64,000 nt of DNA from Io17-Chloro-G2 sp965226825 (GTDB lineage: Bacteria; Chloroflexota; Dehalococcoidia; Lucifugimonadales; UBA3495), in the NCBI GenBank assembly GCA_965226825.1, contig CBDDED010000003.1:1-64000 (forward strand), given 5' to 3'. The notes beneath the pieces are model-generated. The model did not search any database, was not told the DNA's origin, and saw nothing but the letters and a program-made list of their open reading frames with translations. Below are positions 35,404 through 44,548 of this stretch, piece after piece. The translations under genes were made by a program, and so were the position numbers. Numbering within the stretch: position 1 is the stretch's first letter; each line of letters opens with the position of its first letter.

Positions 35404-37089
35404 CTAAGGAGCCCAGGGCGGGGGCGCCATACCCTCGATGTCAGTTCGGACGTCGACCACCGCGGGCCTGCCCGAAGCGATGGCCTGCTCCAAGGCTCCC
35501 TGGATCTCTGACGGTTGCTCAACCCGGATGCCGAAACAGCCCATCGATTCGGCAATTTTTGACAGGTCCAGGTTGGAAAACCCGTACAACTCCGCCGGGT
35601 TGCCTTCAAATCCCTGATTTTCGGACGCTCGATAAGCTGCGTCGTCCCCGCGCTTGTTCTGGTTCAAAGCCTGGTTGTCGTTGACCAGGATGACAGCGTT
35701 GATTCCATACCGGGCCGCAGTCTCCAGTTCGCCGATGTGATACCAGAATCCGCCGTCGCCGGTGAAGCAGATCACCGGCCGGTCGGGAGCGGCGCATTTG
35801 GCGCCCAGGGCTGCAGAGAGGCCCCAGCCCAGGGAACCGGCCGCCCGGAGGTAGCTCTGTTCCGGGTATTTCAGGTCCACCATGCTGCCGGTCCAAATCC
35901 CGGAGTGCCCCGTGTCGCACATCAGGATCGCGTCGGAAGGGAGCGTCTTGGTAAGTTCGGCACAGAGGCGCTCCGGCTTGATGGGCACCGCGTCGGAGTT
36001 TGACAACGGGGCCACACTTTCCCGCCAGTCCTGCACCAACTGCCCCGCCCGGTCGACCCAGTCCTGATTCCCACTCATGGGTTCCAGTGCTTCAATGAGA
36101 CGCCGCAAGCTGGCCTTGGCGTCTCCCTGCAGGGCGACGGTAGCGGGGTAGCTCCGGCCCAGTTCCGAAGGATCTATGTCAATTTGGATCACCGGTGTTC
36201 CCATCGCAGGTATCTGCCAGTCCAGTGTGACCTGGCTTCCGGTATGGCTGCCGATGAACAAGACCAGGTCGGCTTCCGAGACCACCTGGTTTGCGCTGGC
36301 GCGGGAGTAAGACCCGCATACTCCAACTGAAAGGCGATGGTCCTCCGGGATGGTCCCCTTCGCGTTTAGCGAAGTGGCCACCGGGATGGACAGCATCTCG
36401 GCAAGCTCCATCACCTCCTGCTGTGCGCCCGACGCGGTGACTCCGCCTCCGGCCATGATCACCGGGCGCCGGCTTGCGGCCAGCACTTGAGCGGCCTGTC
36501 GCACCCGGTCCGGCTCGGGTTCCGGGCGAAACGCCGGTAGCTGCTTGAACCCTTCTTCAATGATTATTTCCAGGTCGGCCTGCCCATCGGCGATCGGGTC
36601 CCCGGCATGGCCCTGGAAGTCCAGGTGGACCGGGGCCGGCGCGCCGCTGGTGGCCTCGCGAAATGCCTGCCGCAACAGGTGGGGCAGCTGCTCCACGGTT
36701 TCCACCATGGCGCTGTACTTGGTGACCGCGCTGAAGGGCTGGTTGTGCTCGATTTCCTGGTACGAGTTGCGGTAGCGGTGCATGGGAGGCCTGTGTCCGG
36801 TAATGGCGATGACCGGCGCCAGTCCCAGGAACGCGTCCTGAAGTCCCGCTGCCAGGTTGGCTGCCCCGACCGATTGAGCCATGCAAATTCCAGGCCGGCC
36901 GCTGGCCCTGGCGTACCCGTCGGCCATGTAGGCCGCGGCTTTTTCCCCGTGAGTGACTATTCGCTGAATGCCCACGCGCTCCATTTCCACCATGGCGCGC
37001 CGGGCGATCACCGGCACCAGAAAGGTGTGGGTCACGCCGTAGCCCTTCATGGTTTCGGCCAGGAACCTTCCGCCGGTCATTTGTGGCAT
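35404..37089 (-). CDS. Thiamine pyrophosphate-dependent enzyme, acetolactate-synthase-like
   Basis: 561 residues with the three-domain TPP layout. The N-terminal Pyr domain has the catalytic Glu in THGEKAAAYMADGYARASG. The central domain shows PVIMAGGGVTASG and VLFIGSHTG. The C-terminal PP domain carries the TPP motif CFTGDGGFWYHIGELETAAR to VNDNQALNQN. ATG 37089 follows GGAGGTGG; the longer frame from 37149 is unlikely. The family includes acetolactate synthase, oxalyl-CoA decarboxylase and benzoylformate decarboxylase; I cannot pick one. CMD, SDR and DUF35 genes follow upstream on the same strand and may form one catabolic unit. Confidence 0.85.
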   Translation of the reverse strand: MPQMTGGRFLAETMKGYGVTHTFLVPVIARRAMVEMERVGIQRIVTHGEKAAAYMADGYARASGRPGICMAQSVGAANLAAGLQDAFLGLAPVIAITGHRPPMHRYRNSYQEIEHNQPFSAVTKYSAMVETVEQLPHLLRQAFREATSGAPAPVHLDFQGHAGDPIADGQADLEIIIEEGFKQLPAFRPEPEPDRVRQAAQVLAASRRPVIMAGGGVTASGAQQEVMELAEMLSIPVATSLNAKGTIPEDHRLSVGVCGSYSRASANQVVSEADLVLFIGSHTGSQVTLDWQIPAMGTPVIQIDIDPSELGRSYPATVALQGDAKASLRRLIEALEPMSGNQDWVDRAGQLVQDWRESVAPLSNSDAVPIKPERLCAELTKTLPSDAILMCDTGHSGIWTGSMVDLKYPEQSYLRAAGSLGWGLSAALGAKCAAPDRPVICFTGDGGFWYHIGELETAARYGINAVILVNDNQALNQNKRGDDAAYRASENQGFEGNPAELYGFSNLDLSKIAESMGCFGIRVEQPSEIQGALEQAIASGRPAVVDVRTDIEGMAPPPWAP

Positions 37090-37235
37090 CAGGCCACCTC
37101 CAGAATCTGCAAGACTGCTATTGGTTGACGAAAATGGGTTGACGAACACGGGCCAATCCGCTGCTACCTGCCGGTCCGCAACCGTAGTTCGGGGAAAATC
37201 TCCGTGTTCCCCGTTATTTTGCCGGTTTGTTGTGC

Positions 37236-37544
37236 CTACCGGGAATCGAAGACTTCCTTGGCTACCCGAACGGCGTTGGCGGCGGTGGGCCAGCCCGCGT
37301 AAAAAGCCATGTGGGTGATCACTTCGCCAATTTCATCCTGGGTCACGCCATTGTCCAGGGCGCGGCCAATGTGGCCTCGCAACTGGTCGGTGCGGTAGAG
37401 GGCTACCAGCGTAGCTACTGTGATCAGGCTCCGGTCCCGCTTGGAAAGTCCAGGCCGTTCCCAAATATCGCCGAATAGAACATTTGCGGTAACGTCGGCC
37501 AGTTGGGGCGCCACTTCTTGCATCGCCGTGCGTGGAGTTGTCAT
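37236..37544 (-). CDS. Carboxymuconolactone decarboxylase family protein
   Basis: 102 residues: IWERPGLSKRDRSLITVATL, LRGHIGRALDNGVTQDEIGE and ITHMAFYAGWPTAANAVRVA. This matches 4-carboxymuconolactone decarboxylase-like proteins, including the conserved His in GHIGRAL and in THMAFYAGWP. No CxxC pair is present, so it is not an AhpD-type peroxidase. Members act in the beta-ketoadipate path or of unknown role. AAGGAGA precedes ATG 37544. It is 78 bp from the SDR gene on the same strand. Confidence 0.88.
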   Translation of the reverse strand: MTTPRTAMQEVAPQLADVTANVLFGDIWERPGLSKRDRSLITVATLVALYRTDQLRGHIGRALDNGVTQDEIGEVITHMAFYAGWPTAANAVRVAKEVFDSR

Positions 37545-37622
37545 AACTTCTCCTTATTCATCAACCTGCTAATGTTTTTGCTTTTGAGGTCTGCCGGCGA
37601 ACCGGGTGATTAGCGGACCAGT

Positions 37623-38459
37623 CTATTGGATCGCCTTGGCAACACCGGCCCCCCAGGTCGTACCAAACTCCGCCCGTTCCACCCGGTGTCCCGTGAAGGT
37701 TGCTGCGGATTGGGAGGCTAACCAGACGGCCGCCGGGATAATCGATTCGGGCTGTGCCATTGGAATGTGCCCGGTGCCCGGCCAATCTCCGTTCCGGTTC
37801 ATCCACGTGTCCACCCTGCCGGGACTGAGCGCATTCACCGCGATGTCGTGGGGCTCCACTTCCCGGGCCAGGCTCAACAGCGTCCGTTCCAACGCTGCCT
37901 TGCTCATTGAATACCCGACCCGGCCTTCCCGATAGGTCAGAGCCGAACCTGATGTGATGCCGAAAATCGACCCGCCTGAGCCCTGGGAGATCATGGCCGG
38001 AAGGGCATACCGGCAAAGAAGAATTGGAGCCCGAACATTGACCGCCAGGCACCGGTCCAGCAGGTCCACATCCAACTCCGCCACCGGGGACTCGCAATCG
38101 ATGCCCGCATTGCTGACCAGAATATCGATGCGCCCAAAGGCTTCCAGGGCCGCGGTGACCAGGCTTTCAAGGTCTTGGCTGTCGGATACGTCGCACCGGA
38201 CGGCGATGGCTGTGCCTCCGGCGTCTTTAATGCCGCTAACGGTGTCGCTGATACTGCCGGAGGCGTATTTGGCAAACTTGGCGCCGGCGGAATTGCCGGT
38301 TTCAGTGTCGAATTCGGTGTCGTTTTCAGTCCGGGAGGCTACCATCACCTTGACGCCGTGATGGGCCAGCCCGGTGCAGATTGCGCGCCCAATGCCCCGG
38401 CTGCCGCCGGTGACAATTGCGACCTTCCCGGCCAAGCCGTTCCCGCCGTCGTTGGGCAT
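37623..38459 (-). CDS. SDR family NAD(P)-dependent oxidoreductase
   Basis: 278 residues: TGGSRGIG near residue 17, CDVSD and NAG (VSNAGID). The Tyr and Lys of the active site are in GYSMSKAALE, preceded by ITSGSAL. An insertion of about 25 residues after VASRTEND is unusual for classical SDRs, and the sugar/NADP-specificity loop is therefore altered. The last segment, TGHRVERAEFGTTW, keeps a typical SDR end. It is transcribed with CMD and the TPP-enzyme gene. The substrate is unknown. Confidence 0.88.
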   Translation of the reverse strand: MPNDGGNGLAGKVAIVTGGSRGIGRAICTGLAHHGVKVMVASRTENDTEFDTETGNSAGAKFAKYASGSISDTVSGIKDAGGTAIAVRCDVSDSQDLESLVTAALEAFGRIDILVSNAGIDCESPVAELDVDLLDRCLAVNVRAPILLCRYALPAMISQGSGGSIFGITSGSALTYREGRVGYSMSKAALERTLLSLAREVEPHDIAVNALSPGRVDTWMNRNGDWPGTGHIPMAQPESIIPAAVWLASQSAATFTGHRVERAEFGTTWGAGVAKAIQ

Positions 38460-38588
38460 TTACCTCAACCCCAGTCTTTCCGGACAGTGTCGCCGCCAGT
38501 GTTTGCGGCGGTATCCGGTGGGCCGGCGGTGACAACGTCCCGTTTGTTCGGGGGGCCCTACCGGAAGTTGCTGATCGGCCGGAACTGC

Positions 38589-39014
38589 CTAGGTGGCAGG
38601 CCGGAAATTGGGCAGGCTGATGGTGTCGGTCAGGTCGCTGAATACCACCTCAACCGGCATCCCAACCTTGATGACTTCCGGGTCGGGTTCAACTTCAACC
38701 AGGTTGGCCGGCATCCGGGCTCCCTCTTCGAGCACCACCATGGCGGTCACGTAGGGAACGCGGTCCCTGAACGAGGCAACGGGAGCGCGATGGACCACGG
38801 CGAAGGCGTAAAGCTCGCCCTTCCCCGAACTCTGAATCCAGTTAGTGTCTCGGGAATAACAACCGGGGCAGATGTCCCTGGGATAAAAATAGGCCTGGTC
38901 GCACGCGTTGCAGTGCCGCAGCCACAGCTCGTGCTCCTTGCATTTCTCCCAATAGAAGTCCGACTCCGGCTGAGGAATTGGTGGGGTGACGGGCGGCGCC
39001 GGCTGCTGGGTCAT
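38589..39014 (-). CDS. Zn-ribbon OB-fold protein (DUF35)
   Basis: 141 residues. A zinc ribbon, HCNACDQAYFYPRDICPGCY, is followed by an OB-fold strand pattern, GELYAFAVVHRAP to PYVTAMVVLEEGARMPANLV. DUF35 proteins are partners of thiolases or acyl-CoA carriers. No thiolase lies next to it here, so the partner must be elsewhere. ATG 39014 follows GGAGG at good spacing. The longer frame from 39101 is rejected because it lacks a site. A gap of 334 bp (39015-39348), in which I see no gene, separates it from a divergent gene. Confidence 0.85.
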   Translation of the reverse strand: MTQQPAPPVTPPIPQPESDFYWEKCKEHELWLRHCNACDQAYFYPRDICPGCYSRDTNWIQSSGKGELYAFAVVHRAPVASFRDRVPYVTAMVVLEEGARMPANLVEVEPDPEVIKVGMPVEVVFSDLTDTISLPNFRPAT

Positions 39015-39348
39015 GTGTAGATCCTCCAACCCCATATAGGCAACCGTCAGATAGGTCATAATGCGGTTGCCTCTGTGTTGCCAAAGAGAGAATAAGGGCA
39101 TTCCGCGACACCGTCAAGCTGATGTCAATTTCCGGGGCAGTGTCGCCACACCCGGACATACATCGTAGGCCCGGACGCTGCTTGGGGTTCCCTATCACTA
39201 GGTTCCGTGTCTTGGAGTCCAGTCGCTCGGGGTTCCGCCTCGAGACGTTCTTAATATTGTTTCGGGATGCCGCTGTGTGGTCTAATTTCGATGGCGGGCG
39301 GCGGTCGGACAGCGGTGAAAATCATCCTTGGTATAGGGATAAGCTGAA

Positions 39349-40287
39349 ATGAGAGTTTGTGTCATGGGAGCCGGCAGCGTGGGCGGTTACCTGGGCGGCA
39401 TGCTGGCCCTGGCGGGCAACGACGTGACGTTGATCGCCCGTGGGCCGCATCTCGAGGCTATTCGCGCCGGTGGGCTGCGCCTGATCACGCCCCAGCAGGA
39501 CGTCACCATTGGCTGCCCCGGTACGGTTATGGCCACCGATGACCCCAAGGAGGCAGGACCGGTGGACCTGGTCCTGTTGACCGTGAAAACCTACCAGAAC
39601 CCCGCAGCCCTGGCCGCCATGTCGCCGCTGGTGGGCGCCGAGACAACCATTTTGCCGTTGCAAAACGGTGTAGAAAGCCACCGGGACGCGGTCCGGTCTT
39701 TTGGCAGCCGCAAGGTGCTGCCCGGAGCGATCTATTTGGAGGCCGGCGTGCCCCAACCAGGCGTGGTCCACCAGGCGGGGGATGTCGTCCGGGTGGTTTT
39801 CGGGGAGTTGGACGGCGCTGATTCAACCCGGGGTAAGACCATTGCGGACACCCTGAACTCTGCCGGAATTCAAGCCGAATTCACGGGAGACATCCGCAAG
39901 GCGTTATGGACGAAATTCCTGTTCATCGCCACCATGGCCGGCTTGACCTCACTGGCCCGGCAGACCATGGCGCAACTGATGCCGGAACCGTCCTGCCGCA
40001 AGGTGATATTCGCTTGCCTCGTGGAAATCGAAAGGGTGGCACGCGCTTCCGGGGTTGAACTCGACTCCACAATCGTCGCGGACACTCTTGCCTACATCGA
40101 GGCCTCCCTTGACGACCTCCACGCCTCGATGCACTCCGACCTCATGAATGGCCGCCCGCTGGAGTTGGAAGCGTTGAACGGCGCCGTGGTGCGGGCGGGG
40201 GAGGCTGTAGGCATTCCAACACCCATCAACGACCTTGTCTACGCTATGCTGAAACCCCATCAGCATGGCAGGGACGCCGCCGTGTAG
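39349..40287 (+). CDS. Ketopantoate reductase (PanE/ApbA)-like protein
   Basis: 312 residues. The Rossmann motif VCVMGAGSVGGYLGG opens the protein. It continues VDLVLLTVKTYQ and LPLQNGVES, the NADPH and substrate loops of ketopantoate reductases. The C-terminal helical domain has RKALWTKFLFIATMAGLTSL, whose Lys is the catalytic candidate, and HASMHSDLMNGRPLELEALN. The enzyme makes pantoate for coenzyme A. Paralogs in soil and marine bacteria have other substrates. No pan genes are adjacent, so the substrate is not certain. TAAGCTGAA before ATG 39349 is a poor ribosome site. Confidence 0.88.
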   Translation: MRVCVMGAGSVGGYLGGMLALAGNDVTLIARGPHLEAIRAGGLRLITPQQDVTIGCPGTVMATDDPKEAGPVDLVLLTVKTYQNPAALAAMSPLVGAETTILPLQNGVESHRDAVRSFGSRKVLPGAIYLEAGVPQPGVVHQAGDVVRVVFGELDGADSTRGKTIADTLNSAGIQAEFTGDIRKALWTKFLFIATMAGLTSLARQTMAQLMPEPSCRKVIFACLVEIERVARASGVELDSTIVADTLAYIEASLDDLHASMHSDLMNGRPLELEALNGAVVRAGEAVGIPTPINDLVYAMLKPHQHGRDAAV

Positions 40288-40415
40288 CACAAGTTCGGGA
40301 AATTAGCGGGCGGACCGCCTTTTGACAAAGATTGGGCTGCATTTTAGGATGGGGAAAATCTGGCCGGAACCGGGCCCGACCGGCGGAATCGCCCTCGAAA
40401 TAGAAGGTGGCCTTA

Positions 40416-40868
40416 ATGGAATTCACCGGTGTTTCCCACGTTGGGATCTGTGTGCGAGACTTGGACAAGTCCCTGGCCTTCTACCGGGATATATTGGGAA
40501 TGAGGGTCACCCGGGATCAGATGCAAGACACCACTACGGGCGGTCTGCCCCACGTCTACAAACACCCGCGCCAAACTCGTCGCACGGTCTATTTGCGTTA
40601 CGGAGAGGGTGAGGAAACCCCCTATCTTGTGATGACTTGCCATCCGGGCGACGACCCCGACGGTGACCCCATCAAGCTGGACCAGGTCGGCATCAGCCAT
40701 CTATCGTTTTCGGTGCGGGACTTGGCGGGTTTGGTCCAGGTCCTGAAGGAAAATGACGTCGAGTTTGCCGGGCCGCCGGACTCCTTCGTCAACGCTCGGG
40801 GCGAAGTTAACGCCTTCTACGTATACGATCCCGACGGTATTTTGGTGCAGTTCGACAGCGGAGGCTGA
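40416..40868 (+). CDS. VOC family protein
   Basis: 150 residues: EFTGVSHVGICVRDLDKSLA, FYRDILGMRV, HLSFSVRDLAGLVQVLKEND and VYDPDGILVQFDSGG. His at the start of module one and the late DPDGI define the metal-site frame. It resembles glyoxalase I/methylmalonyl-CoA epimerase-like proteins, but the missing second Glu (VQFD) makes lactoylglutathione activity doubtful. AAGGTGG lies just before ATG 40416. The next gene starts 2 bp after the stop, so they are likely co-translated. Confidence 0.85.
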   Translation: MEFTGVSHVGICVRDLDKSLAFYRDILGMRVTRDQMQDTTTGGLPHVYKHPRQTRRTVYLRYGEGEETPYLVMTCHPGDDPDGDPIKLDQVGISHLSFSVRDLAGLVQVLKENDVEFAGPPDSFVNARGEVNAFYVYDPDGILVQFDSGG

Positions 40869-40870
40869 GA

Positions 40871-41428
40871 GTGGCGGCCACCAGAGCCGATACCCATGAT
40901 TTGGATAAACTGGACCGCTGGCGCAAAGGGCTGGAAGAGGCCGAACCCGGCACGTTTCCGGCTATAGCCATCTTCCTGGTCTCAGAGGCACACCGGCTGT
41001 CCCACGACATATTCAGGGAGTACCGCACCAGTTTCGAAACCCGCGGGGCTGAATTTCACCACCTGGTTATCTTCGGCCAGCACGGTATTTCCACCACCAC
41101 AACCGGGTTTCTTCGCCAGGCCGGCCTGAATCTGGACTGTCTGCCAAGCCTCTTGCTGGCAACCGGGCCGGACGCGACGCAAGCCCACCTGGTCCCCCTT
41201 CCTACCGGCGAAAGGCCGGACCCTGACTCCAGTCTGGATGCTGAAGCCGGTATGGACCAAAACCAGGAAACTGTCGACCCGTGGCGCGTGACCCTCGATA
41301 GGCTGGAGTCGGCGGCGGATGCCGGTTCTGCAAGCGTTGATTATTCGGGTATATCCGGCGTCCTCACGGTAGATTTGGGAGGGTTGGACCTGATGGGGCT
41401 GGTTTCGGAGCTTCAGGGGCAGGGCTAG
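40871..41428 (+). CDS. Hypothetical protein downstream of a VOC gene
   Basis: 185 residues, starting at GTG 40871, only 2 bp after the VOC stop. It has a helical LVSEAHRLSHDIFREYRTSF and a strand-helix LNLDCLPSLLLATGPDATQA, then a variable linker and an acidic C-terminal region. I do not recognise it. Coupling with the VOC gene suggests a shared pathway. It overlaps the convergent DUF2182 gene by 4 bases. Confidence 0.5.
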   Translation: MAATRADTHDLDKLDRWRKGLEEAEPGTFPAIAIFLVSEAHRLSHDIFREYRTSFETRGAEFHHLVIFGQHGISTTTTGFLRQAGLNLDCLPSLLLATGPDATQAHLVPLPTGERPDPDSSLDAEAGMDQNQETVDPWRVTLDRLESAADAGSASVDYSGISGVLTVDLGGLDLMGLVSELQGQG

Positions 41429-42252
41429 ATCGCCGGCCCTAATATCACCCAAACACCCCAGGCCATTAACACCAGGCCGCCGCACCGGCTTATCAATTTG
41501 CTCCTTGGCCCCACTTTTTCCAGCAGCACAAACGCGGCCAGGGCGGCGATCCACACCAGGTTCATCACCCCCAGAACGAACAGCAAAGCCATCAGCATCC
41601 AACAGCAACCCAGGCACAAAAGCCCGTGCTGCAGCCCCATCAGGAGCGCGCCTCTCTTGCCCTCTCGCCAGTAGGACATGATGAATCCCCAGGGCGTGCG
41701 GCAGCGGGAAAGGCAAACGTTCTTCAAAGGGGTCCACTGGAAGATTCCGGACGCCAGCAGTAATGACCCACCCAGTATTGAACTGGTGCTGGAACCCATC
41801 ACGGAACCCATCATCGAAGACAGCAGCGCGTGGGTGTGGAGGGCCCAGTTGCCCACCGTGGCGGCGGCAGCAAATCCCACCCATATCACCAGGTAGCCCG
41901 ACAAAAACACCATCGACGACACATAGGGCTGCTGCTCTTCCAGCCGGCGGCGGTTAACCGAGGCGAACAGCAGGACCATGGGCGCGGCCGTCGGCGCCAT
42001 CATTGCGGCCATCATGACCGCCCACATGACGAACATGGCGGCCCAGTCGGCGGCGCGCCAAGCGGCCATATTGGGCATCTCCATCGACCTCGTCATGGCG
42101 GGAGCATTGCCCAGATTGCCGGTTTCCCAGGCCACGTAGATTGTGTAAGACCAGGCCAACCCGGCAACAACCAGGACGGCGGCCAGAACCACCAACCGGT
42201 CTTTTCGGAGCGCCGTTTCCAGGGGAGAAGTCCCGTGTGTTCCGCTGTCCAT
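41425..42252 (-). CDS. DUF2182 integral membrane protein
   Basis: 275 residues with about six hydrophobic segments: RLVVLAAVLVVAGLAWSYTI, MFVMWAVMMAAMMAPTAAPM, VFLSGYLVIWVGFAAAATVG and LCLGCCWMLMALLFVLGVMN. The Met-rich AVMMAAMMAPTAAPMV and the Cys pair CLGCCW are typical of DUF2182 (predicted metal-binding). The family often sits near copper or metal genes, but none is seen here. ATG 42252 has no strong site. It is convergent with the VOC pair. Confidence 0.8.
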   Translation of the reverse strand: MDSGTHGTSPLETALRKDRLVVLAAVLVVAGLAWSYTIYVAWETGNLGNAPAMTRSMEMPNMAAWRAADWAAMFVMWAVMMAAMMAPTAAPMVLLFASVNRRRLEEQQPYVSSMVFLSGYLVIWVGFAAAATVGNWALHTHALLSSMMGSVMGSSTSSILGGSLLLASGIFQWTPLKNVCLSRCRTPWGFIMSYWREGKRGALLMGLQHGLLCLGCCWMLMALLFVLGVMNLVWIAALAAFVLLEKVGPRSKLISRCGGLVLMAWGVWVILGPAI

Positions 42253-42599
42253 GGAGTCTCAGGTTCCTCTGTGGTTGAAAAATCTGAAGTTGATCTGAAA
42301 ACCTGGGGAATGGCTCACTGGCAGGAGTACACTTCGTTGGCGTGTGTTGAAATCAAGGTTATCAGAAACCGGTTCTGCCGGAACGGTCCTTGTTAGCCGT
42401 CCAGAAGGAACGAGGACCGCGGTGTGAATGAAGACAGCCAGCCGCAGCCACGCGCCGCGGCTGATTTCATCCCGATAGGTTAATAGAGTAAGCGTCGGCC
42501 GGACCGAGTATCTCGACCCCGCGCATGGTTGAGCCGTCCGGCAAGTGTAGGCAACCATTGGCGGTGATGCTATAATCCCACCTGCGAGGAGGTGGCTAA
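42253..42599. other. Promoter gap before the CoxM/CoxS pair
   Basis: The 347 bases hold no gene. TATAAT at 42571-42576 is a good -10 box 24 bases before the start of coxM, but a matching -35 is not clear. Confidence 0.45.
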
Positions 42600-43475
42600 T
42601 TGGAAGCAATTGATTTCGCTAAGCCAAACACCGTCAACGAAGCCGTAGAATTGATGGCATCCAAGGGAGATCGAGCCCGGTTAATGGCCGGCGGCACGGA
42701 CCTACTGGTGCAGTTGCGAGCCGGACGCCGGAGTCTCGACTTGGTTGTGGACGCCAAAGGAATACCTGAACTAAACGAGATTACCTACGATCCCCAAAAT
42801 GGGCTGACCTTGGGCGCCGCGGTCCCTTGTTACAAAATCTACCAGGACGAGGCGGTCGCCGAAGCCTACCCCGGTCTTATAGATTGCTCTTCTCTCATTG
42901 GTGGAATCCAGATTCAGGGACGCGCCAGCATTGGCGGCAACCTTTGCAACGCCGCGCCGAGCGGCGACTCGATTCCCGCTATTATCGCATTGGGCGGCGT
43001 GGCCAATATTGCCGGGCCCAACGGGACCCGAGAGGTCGCAGCCGAAGACTTCTGTACCGGCCCAGGACGGAGCGTGCTGCAGGACGGAGAAATCCTGGTC
43101 TCGATTCACATGCCTCCGCCTCAGGAGCACTCGGGCGCCAACTACCTGCGATTCATCCCCCGTAACGAGATGGACATCGCCGTGGCCGGGGTGGGGACCT
43201 CGGTAGTGTTGGATGCGTCGGGACAGAACTTTGTCTCTGCCAGAATCTCTTTGGCTTCGGTTGCCCCTACACCGGTGTTCTGCAAAGACGCCGGCGAAAG
43301 CCTGGCGGGCAAACCGGTCTCCGAGGCGACGATTCAAGAAGCCTCTGAAAAAACGCAGGCCGATGCCGTGCCCATCAACGACATGCGGGGCACCATCAGG
43401 CAGCGGATTCACCTGGTGGGTGTTTTGACCCGCCGCACATTGAACAACGCCGTAGAACGCGCAAGGGGAGGATAG
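42600..43475 (+). CDS. FAD-binding medium subunit of a molybdenum hydroxylase (CoxM type)
   Basis: 291 residues starting at TTG 42600 after GAGGAGG. The FAD-binding motif LMAGGTDLLVQLRAG and the second signature GRASIGGNLCNAAPSGDS define the family. The C-terminal CO_deh_flav_C part has DIAVAGVGTSVVLDASGQ and LASVAPTPV. It would pass electrons from a molybdenum subunit to NAD or quinone. The next gene, CoxS type, is 2 bp away. No large molybdopterin subunit gene is found in the window. Confidence 0.9.
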   Translation: MEAIDFAKPNTVNEAVELMASKGDRARLMAGGTDLLVQLRAGRRSLDLVVDAKGIPELNEITYDPQNGLTLGAAVPCYKIYQDEAVAEAYPGLIDCSSLIGGIQIQGRASIGGNLCNAAPSGDSIPAIIALGGVANIAGPNGTREVAAEDFCTGPGRSVLQDGEILVSIHMPPPQEHSGANYLRFIPRNEMDIAVAGVGTSVVLDASGQNFVSARISLASVAPTPVFCKDAGESLAGKPVSEATIQEASEKTQADAVPINDMRGTIRQRIHLVGVLTRRTLNNAVERARGG

Positions 43476-43477
43476 CA

Positions 43478-43948
43478 ATGCCCGGACTAGTCCACGTAAC
43501 CACTACCATCAACGGCACTCAAACCGACTTCCTTTGCGAGCCCCGTCAGAGTCTGCTGGAAGCGCTGCGGGACATCCTGGGCAAGACCGGAAGTAAAGAA
43601 GGGTGCAATGATGGAAACTGCGGCGCCTGCACCGTGATACTTGACGGGCGCATCGTCGACTCCTGCCTGGTTCTGGCCGTTGAAGTCCAGGGGTCCGACG
43701 TCACCACAATTGAAGGACTGGCCACCTCGGACGGACTGCATCCGATACAGCAAGCCTTTTTGGAGCAGGCCGCGCTCCAATGTGGCATCTGTACGCCCGG
43801 CTTCATCGTCGCGTCCAAGGGCCTCTTGGACCGGGAACCCAACGCCGACGAAGGCAGAATCCGGCATTGGCTGGCTGGAAACCTGTGCCGCTGCACCGGC
43901 TACGACAAGATCGTTAGAGCCGTCCTCGACGCCGAGGCACACCTCTAG
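43478..43948 (+). CDS. 2Fe-2S small subunit of a molybdenum hydroxylase (CoxS type)
   Basis: 156 residues with both clusters. The plant-type site is GCNDGNCGACTVILDG, and the C-terminal helical site is QCGICTPGFIVASKGLL plus NLCRCTGYDKIV. It is closely linked to coxM and should form the electron-transfer module. ATG 43478 follows AGGGGAGGATAGC. A hairpin at 44032-44059 ends the unit before any third subunit, which is unexpected. Confidence 0.92.
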   Translation: MPGLVHVTTTINGTQTDFLCEPRQSLLEALRDILGKTGSKEGCNDGNCGACTVILDGRIVDSCLVLAVEVQGSDVTTIEGLATSDGLHPIQQAFLEQAALQCGICTPGFIVASKGLLDREPNADEGRIRHWLAGNLCRCTGYDKIVRAVLDAEAHL

Positions 43949-44031
43949 CATTGAGCAAGCAGCATAGAGCAAGGTATTCGGGGCGTTGGTTAAGCAACCC
44001 CCAACCTACCTCTCTCGCTAGAATATCTTAA

Positions 44032-44059
44032 ACAGCCCTCGGGTTTACCCGAGGGCTGT
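44032..44059 (+). terminator. Terminator-like hairpin after CoxS
   Basis: ACAGCCCTCGGG (44032-44043) and CCCGAGGGCTGT (44048-44059) form a perfect 12-bp stem with a TTTA loop. The T tail is poor (ACATTGTCC), so strength is uncertain. Confidence 0.55.
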
Positions 44060-44294
44060 ACATTGTCCCCCAAAGCGCTACCGGATGGGCAGAGCTTAGC
44101 CCAAATGGTCGCGACATTTTGCTTTCAGATTGCCGATCACACACCGCCGCCACCCCACGGACCCAGGCAGGCGCCAACGCCCTACCCCTGTTAGGAACCG
44201 CCTGCCGGTTGAATTATGGGGAAACAGCGTTCTAAGCTGACCCGCGAGTCTGGCATCCAAAGTGATGCCTGATGCCCTGCGTTCCAACCCCGCC

Positions 44295-44477
44295 CCCGTT
44301 CCGTCATTCTCGTCGCAACGGGAATCCAGAGCCCTTTTCCCCATCCAACCTGGTTCGTGTCTGCAGGAATGTTCCAGTTGGGACGTCAACCTGTCCACCC
44401 GGCGCGCCTTAGTTGGCATAACCGACTTGGTACATAATCAGGGCTCTGGATTCCCGCTGCGACGGGAATGACGGGGG
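44295..44477 (+). repeat. MITE-like palindromic element, copy B (most complete)
   Basis: Arms of about 38 bases face each other: CCGTCATTCTCGTCGC then GGGAATCCAGAGCCC on the left, and AGGGCTCTGGATTCCCGC then GACGGGAATGACGGGG on the right. The interior has GTGTCTGCAGGAA, CCTGTCCACCC and GGCGCGCC. It fills part of the 600-bp gap 43949-44548, which has no gene beyond the hairpin. Confidence 0.8.
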
Positions 44478-44548
44478 ACAATCGAAAGACCCTAGGTATA
44501 CCCACATGGTATCTCCCCATATCGGCGGCAAGCGCTTAGGGGCGAGCA

